Source: Topomyia yanbarensis (taxonomy: Eukaryota > Arthropoda > Insecta > Diptera > Culicidae). Taken from it: DNA of 64,000 nucleotides. The position numbers and the translations under genes are program-made. Under the pieces are notes generated by a model. It made no database searches. It was not told the origin of the DNA and saw nothing but the letters and a program-made list of their open reading frames with translations. Below, piece by piece: positions 33,322 through 46,480 of the stretch (positions are counted from its first letter, which is position 1; each line of letters begins with the position of its first letter). Where the stretch lies: the NCBI RefSeq assembly GCF_030247195.1, contig NC_080672.1, positions 158,479,167-158,543,166 on the forward strand, written 5' to 3'.

Positions 33322-35228
33322 AAGGGTAATTTCGGGAGAGATGACGCGTTAGGAGAGATGCCGCACTCTCTATATCTCGTATATGGGGTCATTTTATACG
33401 GCAATATGATATTGTAAGATTGTCTTTTGAAGAATTACAATACTGGAGATGTCAAATAATCCTCATTATTAACTCACGAAAATTTTATTAATGATTATTT
33501 TTCAATATGTACCACATTAAAATTTCGTTTTTTTAAATAGTTTGATTTTTTTTTTGATAAATCATGCCTCAGTTGAATAGAAGAGAGCTTTTGGAAGGCA
33601 TTGTGATCATGAGTACAGTCAGCCATAATTTCAGAGGAAAATGTCGTCATGCGGCATCTCTCCCCTACAATAGAGATCTTTAATTTGGAAAAATTGTTTC
33701 AGTTTTTCATATGTATTAGAAGCGGGTGTCTTTACGAGTACACTCATATCATTCTTGAACCTTAACTATTCGTTTCTGATTTTTAAATTAAAAAAAAAAC
33801 AAATTAAACTCAACCAACAAACTGACAGTTGTCCTACTAAATGACGTATCTGCAAATATCTCGTTCGCCTCATTGTTAACCGGGACAGCACCTCACATAG
33901 CATGATCCGGTACTTTTGCAATCCGCTAGCAGCCTGCCATCCCAAGTTTAATCTGCAAACTATGGTAGATCTGATATGGCAACCTATGGAGTCGTGCAAG
34001 TCTCATGGGTTTGGATGTGTTATTGTCCTAAAATAAAATAAAAATTAAAAAAGGTTTTTTTAATAGTTTCGGGCCTAAGAATTGGAAAAGGACTGAGATA
34101 TTAAATTGCGGTACTAATCTGCATCAGAATATGCCTTAACCCGCACACCCGTAAAGATCCCTATTGGGATAGATGCCGCATCAAAATAGCGGCTGAGATG
34201 CCGCACATGATGGCGGAGAATCCATAGCTAAAATGTATTTTTTCACCTCGGAATGTCATTAAATGATCATTTGTGTCAGGTATAGGTTCTTAATAAGGAA
34301 TATCTACAAACTAACGGACCTAACACAGTGACATATAGAATTATGAGTCTATTTGTCTATATATTTAATCTGGCGACATGTATCTAAGTTTTAGTTATGT
34401 TGGTGTATTCTTTAAAGTTTCACGCTCTAATTTTCGTGAACGCATTGATTTGTAGTGATGTCAATATTAGAATAAAAGCTAAAATTAATGCTTATTTCAA
34501 AATTAATCATTCAAGAACAAACCTAAATTATATAAATTCATTGTTGGGAGAAACTGTCAAAAACTGCTTTTAAGGAACCCCTACCAACACATAAATATTT
34601 ATCGCTCGTACAAACATATAGAAAATTAGTACCCTTAATTAGGTTACTCCAACTTAACCATTACACAAGGTTGCGAAAGAAAAATATTTTTAAAATGATG
34701 AATAAAAAATGTTTCTAGAAATGGTAGTACCCCCGTAAGAAAATCACAAAAAATGTCAACGAGAGCTAAAAATACATTTGTTCACCATTTTACAGTTTGT
34801 GACCACGGTGCGGCGTCTCACCCGCACATGCGGCATCTCTTCCGCAACATCTTTTTTAAAAGGTTCATTTGATGAATTTTTTGTCAGGACAAAAACCATT
34901 TCCGTGTATTTTAGAAACTTGTCGCAATCCATAAAAATGATTTCATCATATATTGCGCACTTCCCACCAACCTGGACTCCGCACTTTTAAAGTGCGAGTG
35001 ATCTCAAAACTGCGAGCTGTCAAAAAACATGTATTTCAAGTGATAGAGATGGTACTTTCATAGACAGACCAGTCGAACTAACCGGTCTATGAGAAGAATT
35101 TAATGAAAGAATGGTAAGTGCGCAGTGCGGTTAGAATCCAGTTTTTAGTGCCACAAGCAATATTGAATGGTTCATTTTGATGTAGGATCGATTTTTAGAA
35201 ATGTGCGGCATCTCTCCCTAAATTACCT
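33322..35228. mobile_element. TIR element, family C (GAGAGATGCCGC)
   Basis: TA at 33320-33321 and 35229-35230 flank termini AAGGGTAATTTCGGGAGAGA and, inverted, AGGTAATTTAGGGAGAGATG. The phrase GATGCCGCA or its complement recurs at about 33358, 33648, 34172, 34190, 34828 and 35203. No transposase frame is seen, so it is a 1.9 kb non-autonomous TA-inserting element. Confidence 0.8.
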
Positions 35229-35865
35229 TACCTTTCATTTGAGCATCAGTTTGTGAAAATAGAGTTAGTCATTCCGGAGGAAGAGTTGTTTATTTAATTC
35301 AGGGACTTTGTCACGTTTTCGAAGGTTCTGGTTCCATCATGGGTACCCAAAGGAGTTAAAGAGGGTTTTTTTTGGACGTTTAGCAATTTTTTTAGCAATT
35401 TAGAGCGTATGACTAAGTGAAAACAAAACCAATCGTGAATATTTTTACATATAATAAGTAGTCAAACTGTACTTTTCAATATCCAACGGCATTGTTTATG
35501 CGAAATAATAGTTCGCATAAAAACGTGTATTACAACTATTGGGTGGGGTTAGCCTATCATAGTTGTAAAAGTAGAGCCACTTTTTTCTATATGAATAACT
35601 AAGAAAAAAAACAAAACCCACCATGCATATTTTCAAATATGGGTCATTTTGCGCGAAGTGATCAAGGCACGTGCTATCGACCTTCACGGATTTGGGGCAA
35701 TTTTGAAGAAATTGTTCATCTAGGGCCAATATATCACAATCCAAATTTTTATGTCAATTGAATCACCTGGATTCTAATATTTCAAAAGACAACTTTTCTA
35801 ATTTTTAAGAAGACCCGAACCTTCTAAGAAAAATGAGATGAAACAAATTGAAGTGCACTACTTTG
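35229..35865. repeat. Non-coding stretch with a fragment of the array unit
   Basis: 35636-35745 matches a block of the tandem unit near 12970 (GGGTCATT, then GCGAAGTGATCAAGGCACGTG). The rest shows no gene. Confidence 0.5.
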
Positions 35866-35874
35866 CATGTGCAT

Positions 35875-36666
35875 TAGGGTGGGACAAAAATTAAATTCCA
35901 GTTCCAAGCAACTTTTTAGGTACCATTTGGGTCCTAGAACAACTGTGCAAATTCTTAGCTCGATCCCTGAAACTATATTTTTGCGCCCACTGTTCAAATT
36001 TTACATGGGATTTTGTATGGGAAAATTAACTTTCCAAAATAATTCCTCCAGGAGTCGCCCATTACTTCCTAAAAATAAATCGTTATGTGGCTTTTATTGG
36101 AAATTTAACACAGAAACAAAGTCTCGAAAACTGTGAAACGATCTGACGCTTGAGAAAAAAGTTATTAAGCAGAAACCGGTTGATGCTCTGACGATTGATA
36201 AAATATTCATTTTTTCTAGCACCACTGCTGTTGGTTGTCCAACGCAATTTTGTTTTAATTTTCTCTTAATGTGTCTAAATCATTTATCTACACTGTTTGG
36301 CCACTTCGCAAGAGATTTGAGGGATACATTGAGGCTTCTTTGGTAAATATGGTTTATGCTTAATAACTTTTTCCACAAGCATCAGATCGTTTCGCAGTCT
36401 TCTAGACTTTGTTTCCTTGATAAATTTCCTATAAAATTCAGACATCTATTTATTTTTAGGAAGTAACTGGTGACTCTTGGAAGAATTATTTTGCAAAAGA
36501 CGATTTTCCCATACGAAATCCCATGTAAACTTTAAACCATGGGCGCAAAAATATAGTTTCACCGATTAAGCTAAAAAATTGCAAAGTTGTTCTGGGAGCT
36601 AAATCGGACCCAAAAAGTTACTCGGAGCAAAATTTTATTGTTTTCATATAACCATGTCCCACTCTA
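35875..36666. mobile_element. Foldback hAT-type MITE with 8-bp target duplication
   Basis: TAGGGTGGGACA at the left and its inverse TGTCCCACTCTA at the right are bracketed by ATGTGCAT at 35867-35874 and 36667-36674. Arms of about 300 bp are inversely similar, with a shared ACTATATTTTTGCGCCCA. The 8-bp duplication and TAGGG/CAGGG-like ends point to hAT mobilisation. No coding capacity is seen. Confidence 0.85.
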
Positions 36667-36737
36667 ATGTGCATTAGTGCTGTGCAGTGACATATTTCAT
36701 AACTAAAATGTTCACCTGTCGGATATCCTTGACTTAA

Positions 36738-37371
36738 GGGGGTAAAGGTTTCAGCGTGAAAAATAACACTTCTTTTGTGAATTTTTAGAACTTTGCGTGA
36801 AGGGAATTGATCAAAACTTTTGCACATTATTGTATATCATTTCAGTAACATACTGTAATTTTTCTATGCACAAATATCGATAAACGACTCGGTGACGAAG
36901 CTTTTCGTAGAACGTCTCTGGAAAAACATGATTTGCGGTGTTACCTGCCATTCCAAAACTACTTAACCGATTTCTTTCAAACTTCGCATACACATTCTAT
37001 GTTAAAAATTCCTAACCCCTACGTTAAGTTTTTGACATAAATTTTTTATTAGGGGGTTTTCACTCATTTTAAATAAAAGAATACTATTTTTCACGAAAAA
37101 AAACCCCTAAATGAAAAATTTTCTCAAAAACTCAACTTAGGAGTTAGTTATTTTTAACGTGGAATGTGTATGCAAAGTTTGAAAAAAATCGGTTAAGTAG
37201 TTTTTGAATGGCAGGTAACACCGTAAATCATTTTTTTTCAGAGACGTTCTACAAAAAGCTTTGTTACCGAGTCGTTTGTCGATATTTTTGCATAGAAAAA
37301 TTACAGCATGTTATTGAAAAAAATTCGCAAAAGAAGTGTTAATTTCGCGTTGAAGCCTTCACCCCACCCCC
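36738..37371. mobile_element. Foldback element, family F (complete copy)
   Basis: TTAA at 36734-36737 and 37372-37375 flanks GGGGG termini. The left arm (GGTTTCAGCGTGAAAAATAA, then ACTCGGTGACGAAGC and GTAACACC-type words) is inverted in the right arm, with the centre at about 37060. The TTAA target suggests piggyBac-type mobilisation; this is inference from the target only. Confidence 0.75.
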
Positions 37372-37786
37372 TTAAAGAATAACATTCGTGAAGGCAGCAT
37401 ATATGCAGACAATCAGGATTTCGAGATACGGCCTCATAAATTGACTTTTTCCTAGGTGATGCTAAACTTTTCGGGGGGTGTTGCAATATTCAATATGAGT
37501 GTTGCAATACTTATTGCAGCGATTCCAAACTTTTGACGGGCAGTGTATATATTTTGTCGAAAAATGTGGGGTTTAGCACGATCGAAAGATTTCCCTTTGA
37601 AAAAACTATCAATGTACGTGGTCTAGAGCAATATTCGATCAAAAAGTTGTTTTTTACATTGTATTTTGTATATAATTTCCTAAACTATTTGTCGTGAGTA
37701 TGACTAACGTTTCAATACAAAAATTACCTTTTCCAATTTTTGCAAGAAACATAAGGTAGTATTGTTGAACGTTAATAACTTCCATT
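37372..37786. other. No gene seen
   Basis: AT-rich sequence with no recognisable feature. Confidence 0.35.
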
Positions 37787-38022
37787 CTGCCCATAATAGC
37801 ATAAGAGTCCCATAGGATTCTTTGTCGAAAATTAGTTATCTGTTGGATTGTATTCTGTATCACCACTGAATCACAATGCATAAATAAGATTACCAGGTTT
37901 ATTAAGAAAATATCAATAAAATTCCAAAACATGATTGTCCCATCCATTTGAATCAATGAAAAGCGTTTTTCTCGCCTTGCTGTTTTTTCAATATGGGACT
38001 CTTATGCGTTTATGGGCAGCAT
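37787..38022. mobile_element. Short MITE with 26-bp TIRs
   Basis: CTGCCCATAATAGCATAAGA is matched inversely by TCTTATGCGTTTATGGGCAG. The length is about 236 bp. No protein and no clear target duplication. Confidence 0.6.
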
Positions 38023-38812
38023 TCTACTGAATGGAATTTCACACTGTTTTCACTAATCATTCAGAAAAATGATAAAGAATCTTCTATTAGATTTGTAACT
38101 ATATATAGCTAACATAAATAGAGAAAAAAGGCATTTATTAAAATCATTCCGCAGCCCTCCGTACAAACCTACACTCAATTAGGTTGTTAGAGAGAGCTCT
38201 CATGTTTTCAAAATTGTCATTTTTTCAAGGTAAAATATGAGTACTCAAAATCAAATCAAATCAAAAAGGTATATTCTATTTTCAACCCTTGCTCAAACCG
38301 AAAGTTATTTTGTTTTGCGATTTTGAAGGCAAGGCAACAATGAATCTTTTGTGTAATGGTAAGATCTATTTATACTTTCATAGTGCACGAAAAAAAAATC
38401 TGTCACGCAGAGCCTCACATATGACCGTCCAAGAGTAGACGTCCAACCATTTCCACGTCGAGGAGCGCTGCAGCGAACACGATAACTTTTGATAAAATTG
38501 TTTAATACAGGAAATTCTATAATATTTGTAAAGCTTAGACTTAGACGATTAACCAAAAAAATGGAAAAAGTTCAAGTTTCGGAAAATAACTTTATAAAAA
38601 CCGAAAAATCTCACATTTTACTGTAAAATTTGCATCACTTTTCTTAAAAATAATAGGAAGAACATTTTTTTTATTCCTTTTTCTGTGGTTCAACGGCTGG
38701 CTACACATAATGTGCATTCTCATAAAAAATCAAGTCAATTCATTGATTAGTTTTTGAGTTATCGTATTCGCCAATTTGAAAAATGCGGTTTCGACAAAAA
38801 ACGCTATTAAAG
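38023..38812. other. No gene seen
   Basis: AT-rich sequence with short frames only. Confidence 0.35.
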
Positions 38813-39118
38813 GGTGTCCCACATCAAATTGCGTCATGGAAAAAACGCTGTAGAAAATGACCCATTGGGTATGTTCTCTTGAAAATTTGGGTAGAAGAAG
38901 TTTAGAGTGTATTGTTTACATTGTATTTTATCGGTGTCAGTTTTTCGAAAATGTTGCCCGTAGATTGAAATCTGCGTGTGTTATAGCAAATACGCGTGAG
39001 AAATGCATTACTGTTTAAAACAAAAGAAGCTCAGCGTGGCCACAGAGATTGCGGGAGACTATCCTAGAGGTTCCATACTAACAATTAAGCGGATAAAAGA
39101 GAAGTCGAACCAAAGTTA
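38813..39118 (+). mobile_element. Tc1/mariner-like 5' fragment
   Basis: Begins GGGTGTCCCACATCAAATTG, a terminus style familiar from insect mariner-like elements. It is followed at about 39017 by a short frame LKQKKLSVATEIAGDYPRGS, then ILTIKRIKEKSN and a stop, resembling a transposase N-terminus. The rest of the element is absent. The assignment is from motif style. Confidence 0.45.
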
Positions 39119-40540
39119 GCAAGATTTTAAAATTTTGACCTATTTCTTCGGACTAATTATCAATGCCCGTTTTACCCCACTTCTCCTCAAAGCAGGATTC
39201 TAATATTTGACCATCTAATATGCATAAACAAACGCTGAAATTTTCATCAAAATCAGAGAACATCAATACGACCAGCGACAAAATTAAAAAAAACTGGCTT
39301 TTAAAATTCATTATCTCCGGTTATATTGATCATAAGCATGTCATATTTTTTCTTTTGCTTATGATTTCATAAGCTTGCAATGCTCTTTCACACTATCCCG
39401 ATATATTCTGAGCCACTGATCCTAGCTGAGTAACATAATACTCCCTTGCAACAGTTTTGATTTTCTCTCCTTTGGTGCTGTGGAGTGAAAAGTATCTACC
39501 ACTGCTATTTCCTCTAAGTTGATTAAAAAATAACACCCATGTTATGATACGCAAAAGAACATCCGTTCTATTCAACCGCAAACCGCACGAAGAAGTATTC
39601 TTGAATAACAGCAGATGGATGAATGACAAATTATAGCAATGCCAACGTTCACACGATGTGTATTGGCCCACAAAACTATTTTCAAATATCAGTTTATTTT
39701 TGTTTATTTGACCGTTTTAAGTTTAGTTGGGAACTCTTTCATTTCAAAGTAAACTACATATTCGAATTTCTATAGTTTCAAAACAGAACTCCAATGCGAC
39801 CAACGCTAATACAGTTTCATTCTGCCTCTGACATTTTGAAAAGTCCAATCGAACACCTCTGAGCTTTTAATCTGATTACAGTGAAACAAGATTTTAAGCA
39901 AACCACTTGCTTTGCGAGTTCGTTAGTCCAATGCATTTTATCAGACATAAAAAAATCATTTAAATAAATAGTTTGGCAAATTTTGCTCTCCGAGGGACAC
40001 ATCAACCATCGCCGAAGGTGGTTTGCGGTTTAGCACTTCACATGGATGAAAGGATGAAAAGATTAACAGAGTTGGTTTTCCGGATTATGTACGCCTTTCA
40101 ACATAAAACGTTAGTCGTTTGGTTTGGTAGTTTGTGATATTGCCGAAGCTCCACCGATGAGGACAAGTATGGAAGAGGCAAAATCTGTGTATAGAATTTT
40201 GGGAACACAAGTATCTCCCGTTGTAAAACATAATCCTATTGTTCGGCAAATCACTTTATGAAACCCCTTCGTTTTAAAATTAAATTATCGAATATGGTAT
40301 TAAGGTAACCGCATTTTCAAGATTAAATATCAATTCGCTTATATGTATTAGTGATACTTATTTATTATTCTTATAAACAGGCAATACGCATTGGGAATAG
40401 ATTTAGCGGTTTGATCAACTCAGATATATATATTTGGAATATTAAAGAGAAAAAAAATTGGCACCTTATTTCCAATAAAATACAAACAATCATGTCTAAA
40501 ATAGATAACTGCAACCGCACACGTGATATTTTTTGCACCA
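39119..40540. other. No gene seen
   Basis: Several 60-90 codon frames on both strands, none recognisable; no repeat ends noticed. Confidence 0.4.
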
Positions 40541-42003
40541 TAAAGGGGTAGGGGAACTGGGGGTAAGACGGACATGTTAAGGTTATACTCAAATAAAACA
40601 TAGTAAAAGCATGTTTTTGTCAACATGAAATACTCTATGTTATAGCTCCATATGTTGGCTTTCGAGTGCCCAGAGGGATTATGTTACAAAAATCAACAAG
40701 TATCTTTTTTGAAAGAAATAGAAAACAAAGAAATATCTGCACTTTTTCCAGACTGCGGGTGAAACGGACAAATGGTGGGGGTAAGACGAACATGTCGCCG
40801 AAAGGATGATCACAATACAAAATTTTAAAATTTACTGTTTCTAGCGGATGTTTTGTATAGTTTGTGGTACTTCTTAATACATATGTTCAATTCGAGGTGA
40901 AAAATAACGTTTTGGGGTTCAATTTAAAGTTGAAGCAAATGATGTATTTTCTAATATCGTTTTTTCCGTTGTCATAAAGAGAGCTATACAATCAGTCCCA
41001 ATGATCAGTAAAATCATTTATAAAAACTGGAAAGTTACATATTAAATACGCAATTGGTAACATCAATTCCTCGATTACGCATAGCCAGAATATGGGACCT
41101 GCACAAAATCTTCTACCTTTTCCAGGTTCTAGGAATTCCGTATTCTGCCTCGGTCAAATTAATGTACATCTTGCGGTCTACTACATGTGAGACTTCAGCT
41201 AACTGGATGGTTCTCCACGTTTGACTGCTAGAATTTCGTTTCTACACGCGAGACATTCATATAAGATGAATCAATAGAATTAATCAAGACTGGCCGTCTT
41301 GCCCCACCAGTACACATATTTTTTAAACGCTTGCACTTATTTACTCGTATAAGAACTTACCTGTTATTTTCCATGAAGATGTCATTTAAGAGTTACATTA
41401 TCGAAATAAAAGAAAAAAATCCGCGAAAAAAATGATTTTTTCCTCGATAAACCTTAAAATCAGAGACGTAAAAATTACATCCGCACGAAGATGCACTACT
41501 GATTATCAATGTTTACTTAAATTTTTCGCTTTTAACAATATTCAAGGCCTACTGAGTGTTTCATAATTCAAGGATATCCATTAAGAGAGAGTACTCATAT
41601 AATGCAATTGAACTTTATATGTTATATGTCTAAAATAACCATGTGTCCGTCTTACCCAACCTGTCCGTCTTACCCACAGTTCCCCTAAGGGTTTCAGCGT
41701 GAAAAAAAAACACTTTTTTGCGAATTTTTTAAAAACTTTGCGTGAAGCGAATTGATCAAAACTTTTGTATAGTATAGTGTATCATTTCAATAACATTTTG
41801 TAATTTTTCTATGCAAAAATATCGACAAACGACTCGGTGACGAAGCTTTTTATAGAACGTCTCTGAAAAAACATGATTTACGGTGTTACCTGCCATTCAA
41901 AAACTAGTTAACAGATTTCTTTCAAACTTTGCATACATGCTATTTAAAAAATTCCTAACCCCTACGTTGAGTTTTTGAGATAAATTTTCAATTCATGGGC
42001 TTT
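40541..42003. mobile_element. Foldback element, family F, left half, split by an insertion
   Basis: 40541-40550 (TAAAGGGGTA) and 41686 onward (TAAGGGTTTCAGCGTGAA) together match the left end of the complete copy at 36734. The element between them was inserted at a TA of that terminus. The left arm runs to about 42003 and the right arm is missing. Confidence 0.75.
40551..41685. mobile_element. TIR element, family B (GGGTAAGACGGACATG)
   Basis: Termini GGGGAACTGGGGGTAAGACG and the inverse CGTCTTACCCACAGTTCCCC lie between TA dinucleotides. The phrase GTAAGACGGACATG recurs (40564, 40781 and, inverted, 41285, 41646 and 41664). No transposase. The boundaries are proven by the interrupted family F terminus around it. 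Confidence 0.85.
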
Positions 42004-42047
42004 AGTATGTTAAAAACGATGTCCCAAAATGGAAGACGAAAACAATA

Positions 42048-42760
42048 GGTGAACCCGGGTCTACCACTCAATGGCAGCCGTAGGAAACGATTTGCAAACC
42101 TCTACGTTTTTCCATCCTTTTACAATGTAGGGGTAATTCGAACCTCCCTACAGGGCAATTCAGACCGTCAATTTTCTTTATTTTTTTACAATGGAGTTAT
42201 GGTTACCTATAAAATATCTATAATAGACACTACAGACAGAAGCAAAAAAATAAATAGATTTACAAATACTTAATCTGGTAAGCCACAGCTGTCGATTGGG
42301 GGCCAAGTGTTTTCTTTGTTGTAGCGTATGCAATGGTGTGCGCAGCTGCAAGCCGCTGAACGGTGGTTGACGGAATAGGGGGTCCGAATAGCCCCGTACG
42401 CTCATTTCGCACAAAAGTGGTGAGCGTCTCGAAAATATCTGTGTTTTCACCCAAACAAAAATCTTTCCATAAAAAGGAGCCTCAAGCTTTTCAAAACACT
42501 TACCTTTTATTTTTTCCCTTTTATTTGTTGCTTTAATCACGATTTTTTCATTATGATGGTATTTGTTTTGAGAATGGCAAAAAACTATCCACGTTGTGTC
42601 TCCTTTCTACAAAGAACAATGAAATAAATTCAGCTTTCAAAATGAATGTTTCAGGATAGCGGTTCCACGAATATGAACGATAATCAGAATGTCTTGCTAT
42701 TTTCTGAGGAATCGAGGGGGTCCAAATTACCCCCACAGTCTTAATAGTCCCGGGTTCCCC
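42048..42760 (+). mobile_element. TIR element, family A (copy 4)
   Basis: TA-flanked, from GGTGAACCCGGGTCTACC to AATAGTCCCGGGTTCCCC. It is a 713-bp relative of 1488-2325 that lacks part of the left subterminal region. Confidence 0.75.
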
Positions 42761-43757
42761 TACATAAATGTTCAAATTTTCAATTTCTGCCGCAACGCCT
42801 CCTATGTATACCCCTATACTGAAAACTAACAGCGTTTTTCTCGAAACCACTTTTTTGAGCTGAACGTAAATGTAACTCGAACAAAGGTTTTTCAATCGTT
42901 TTTTTTTGTTTTTTCACAGTATATTCGAAATTGATTACTCCAACGTGGTGCGTAGGATTTTTTTATTGCTTATTTTTCTTTTCTTTTCAATTTTATGTCG
43001 ATTTTTATAACATTTTCCACTCAAAAGTGCGCCATTTCGTGAAAAATCAAAATATCAACAAAAAAATCCTACGTGCGTCGTTTGCTATTATCATAAGAAA
43101 TCAGAAAATCTTTGGCTTTTGGCTCTGGGTCAAAAAATACGGGAGTTAGATTTCCGGCCGAGGACTCCTTCCAAAAAACGTACAATCGCCATCTTTTGAT
43201 GAAATTACTCGAAAAAATCATTTTTTGTTATTCATTATTTGCGTTATAAATCCCATTTAACAAGAGCTCGATTCATCTCTGTATTGTGTCAAGGATAGGA
43301 TAGGATAGTTTTGTTTGTGGGGACTTTAACTTTGTTGTCATTCGTCCCTGTCAAGGAAAATTCCCGAAATATGCCTATTTTTTATACTCTACACTGGTGT
43401 AACCCCTTAAACTTGATTTTCTTCGCTGGTCTGTGTTTATGCATCGCAGAATCGAAAAGTTTTTACAATTTTTCAAAATTGAGATTGTCCCACAAAGATC
43501 TAAAACAGTTCGAAACATTAGCTCGGTCATCTTTCTTCGGCTCTTCTCTAATATATATAAACAAATAAAATGACGGGATATGCAACAAATTTTAGTTCAA
43601 TGTGTAATATTCGATATTGATTGAATATACTTAAACTGTACGGAAGAAATATATTTGATTTATTATCAATCCAAATGTACTAAGAAATGAAATATTTCAC
43701 ATTAAGTAATGTAGCTCTACGTCTACACTTTTTGTAACCCAATAGGGCTGTCCCTTG
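42761..43757. other. No gene seen
   Basis: An inverted pair (GCGTAGGATTTTTT at 42952, AAAAAATCCTACGTGCG at 43063) suggests a small decayed MITE. No protein recognised. Confidence 0.35.
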
Positions 43758-43821
43758 TAGTTTTACGGTTGCGTTGCGGTATATCCATTTACCGCCCGCC
43801 TTCGCATCCCGACGGACCCTA
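43758..43821 (+). repeat. Family E terminus fragment
   Basis: TTGCGGTATATCCATTTACC, then GCCC..CATCCCGACGGACCCTA, matches the right end of the family E transposons. Confidence 0.55.
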
Positions 43822-45119
43822 TCTTTCAGCATGGCAAAACTGAAAAGGGCCACACGACGTACAAAAATTAAATCAACTTTTAGTCACTTTTAAGCTGACC
43901 GTTTTTATTATTTTAAGATGTTTTTACCGATTTTTTCACTTTTCTTTCAAACGTTCTAATCGTAGATCCATTTTATCCATTCCAGCACAGGAAATAGTCC
44001 ATATGCTCTTGTAATGAAATGCTGAGAGAAAACCACAGCAAATCATTCTTCTCAGGTAAAGTGTTCAGCTTTAGGGTATTAAGCGATTAGATGTTTCCGT
44101 AAAAGAATAACAAAGTTTTTAATCGTTTAAGTAAATTATTTTCATTTCACCACTTCTCACATGTACCCACGCCACACCTCGGCGATGGGTCTCCGTAATG
44201 TTACTCACAGCAGGGACTCCACCTTTTCGCTCGACGCCAGAACACTTTTTTTATGCCCAAGAGATGATTGTCTTTGTAATAACCTGCCGAAGACGAAGGA
44301 AAATAATTGTTCTGAAAGAATAATATGATAATGCCTAAAGTAAACAAATTAAGAGGCTGGTGTGGAAGATTAGGAACGATTTTTCCTCTCTTTTGATAGA
44401 TACCTGTGTTGTTTCAGGTTTCAATATTTTACTAACTAATCTCTGGTGTGGAAACTGACTCGTTTTGATGTGATTGAAGTTTATTCCATTGGCATACAAC
44501 GACGTTTAAGAACAGTTTTCAAGAGACAAAAACCATTTGTTGATATCAAAGGAAATTCGTATCTGAAGTTATTTATACATTAGACGATGGAATCTATCGA
44601 CATTCTTACAATAACTTTGACCTATCAACTCGGATAATGTTTGCTAATTTAATTCGGCAATTTTATTGATTGTGAACTAGGTTCAACTCGGTTGATTTCT
44701 CAGCTTTGTATTCGATTTAGGTTTAACCCTTATCTTTATGTTTAAAACTTTTTTGTGATCAAGCCAAACATTACAAGACACTTTTGCACAATTAATTTCC
44801 TAATTAATAAATGTTGATGCTAAGATAATTTAGTGTCGACTATCAGAGATAGTGCTTCATCTGCATTTAACTTGGCAAATTCTATAGCGAAAGCACCCAA
44901 GTTAACCAGCAGAATTTTTATAGTAACTTTCATCAACATTAGATAATTATAATCTTCTAAAAATGTAATGTGTAATGTAATGGCATCGTTCGCTCTATAA
45001 TGTAAATATAAGAATTGAAGGTACATTAATTGAAACAAGAACAAATATGAGAACAGCTGTTCAACTGTTGGAAGTTCTGTAAAAAATTATCGAATACTGC
45101 AATATTTTTTTAGTTTATA
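43822..45119. other. No gene seen
   Basis: Apparently unique AT-rich sequence; a CG-richer block at 44160-44250 could be a retroelement tail but is not assigned. Confidence 0.35.
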
Positions 45120-45420
45120 GCCTACTCCGACGGAGATTTCCCTGGCGAGAGAAGTTCTCCTGAAACCGAGCAAACCAATCAGATGGCGAGGTCAGTTCGG
45201 CGATTCCGGTGGAGCAGGACGTCCGGTTCGCTGCAGTACCGAAGACCTGCGACTGGCGGTATCTCGTCGCGGTATACTCATTCTAGTTCCCGGCGGTAAA
45301 TCTAGCTTACGCCGACGAAGAGTTCCCTGGCGAAGAAAGTTCTCCCGATACCGATTCTTGTTTGGTTTTAGCACCTCAACTTATTGAGCCCTTTGGCTCC
45401 CTGTCCGGTGCTATTTAGCA
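45120..45420 (-). repeat. Non-LTR 3' tail repeat (two units)
   Basis: Two degenerate copies of a unit with TTCCCTGGCG..GAAGTTCTC..GAAACCGA. The same tail occurs at 46811-47080 and, behind an R1-like C-terminus, at 51860-52400. Confidence 0.6.
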
Positions 45421-45429
45421 CCGTAATTC

Positions 45430-46480
45430 TTTTAAGGGGTTCAGGAATCAGGAATCAGATTATATTGGCTTAAATGGCACGTTCCCCGTATGTAGTCGGG
45501 GATTTGTGCCTTGCCAAGTACTTTCATCATTTCCTGAGCGGAAGGAAAGGACAAGGAGGTGTGGGGAAGTAGAATTGGAAGGGTGGGAAAAATAACAGCA
45601 CAAAAACAAAAATAAACAACAGGTAAGCTAAACTCACAAGTAGTTCAACTCGCCTGCGAGTAAGCCTATAGCTCTTTATCACATTGGATATGAAACTGTA
45701 GTATGTCTCTGAGTTTCAGTCGTCCAAACATGGTTTCGTCTATATAAGGACGACCGAAAACTCGAAATCGCAATTGCGTTTCTGCTGGACAGTTGCATAT
45801 CAGATGATATGAGGTTCCGTAGTCGGATTCTCGAAAAAGACTCAGCGCGTTGAATAGTTGCCATGTGATAATTGAGTTTGTAATGGTCGGTTAAAGCCGT
45901 AGTCAGCATGCCGGAATGGAGCTTCGAAAAATGTAGGAGATTTTTCAAATTCACTGGGCACGGTTGTTCTAAAAACGCTTTTGTTTGGCTACACGTTTGT
46001 AGATTTCTCCGATAATTGCGGTACTCTGACGAAGCCCAGGACCGTATTTTTTCCCTTATCCAACTTGTCGAAATTGGCAGCGCGAGCTCAGGACCAACGA
46101 AGTCAATCGCTGAACCTGCCCTGGTCAATTCGTCAGCCCATTCATTTGCAGTAATACCGGAATGTCCAGGTACCCAGAGAAGGTAGATAGTGTTGACAAT
46201 GCTTAGTTCTTCGATTTGGGTTCGGCACGCGATCACTAGCTTGGACCGTGATTTGTCTGAGCTAAGGTCTTTGATTGCAGCCTGACTATCGGAGCAGAAG
46301 TTTATAACTCTGCCGGATAAACTCAGTTGAAGAGCCGATTGTACCCCGCACATAATCGCAAAGATTTCTGCTTGGAATACAGAACAGTATCTACCTAGTG
46401 AGTGAGATTGTTCCAATCTCATTTCACGACAGTAGACACCAGCACCAGCACGTACCTCCATCAGAGTTATTTGAATAAAC
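45430..46480 (-). pseudogene. RNase H domain of a non-LTR retrotransposon
   Basis: The minus-strand frame 46461-45679 encodes 260 residues: GAGVYC, SVFQAEIFAIMCGVQSAL, NFCSDSQAAIK, LLWVPGHSGITANEWADE, then a tail KNLLHFSKLHSGMLTTALTD. These are the RNase H boxes of I/LOA-type elements. Glu, the second Asp and the last Asp are in place. The first box (normally TDGS) reads IQIT, so the first catalytic Asp is missing. No reverse transcriptase precedes it. Downstream sequence to about 45430 looks like its 3' UTR. It is a 5'-truncated, inactive copy. Confidence 0.85.
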
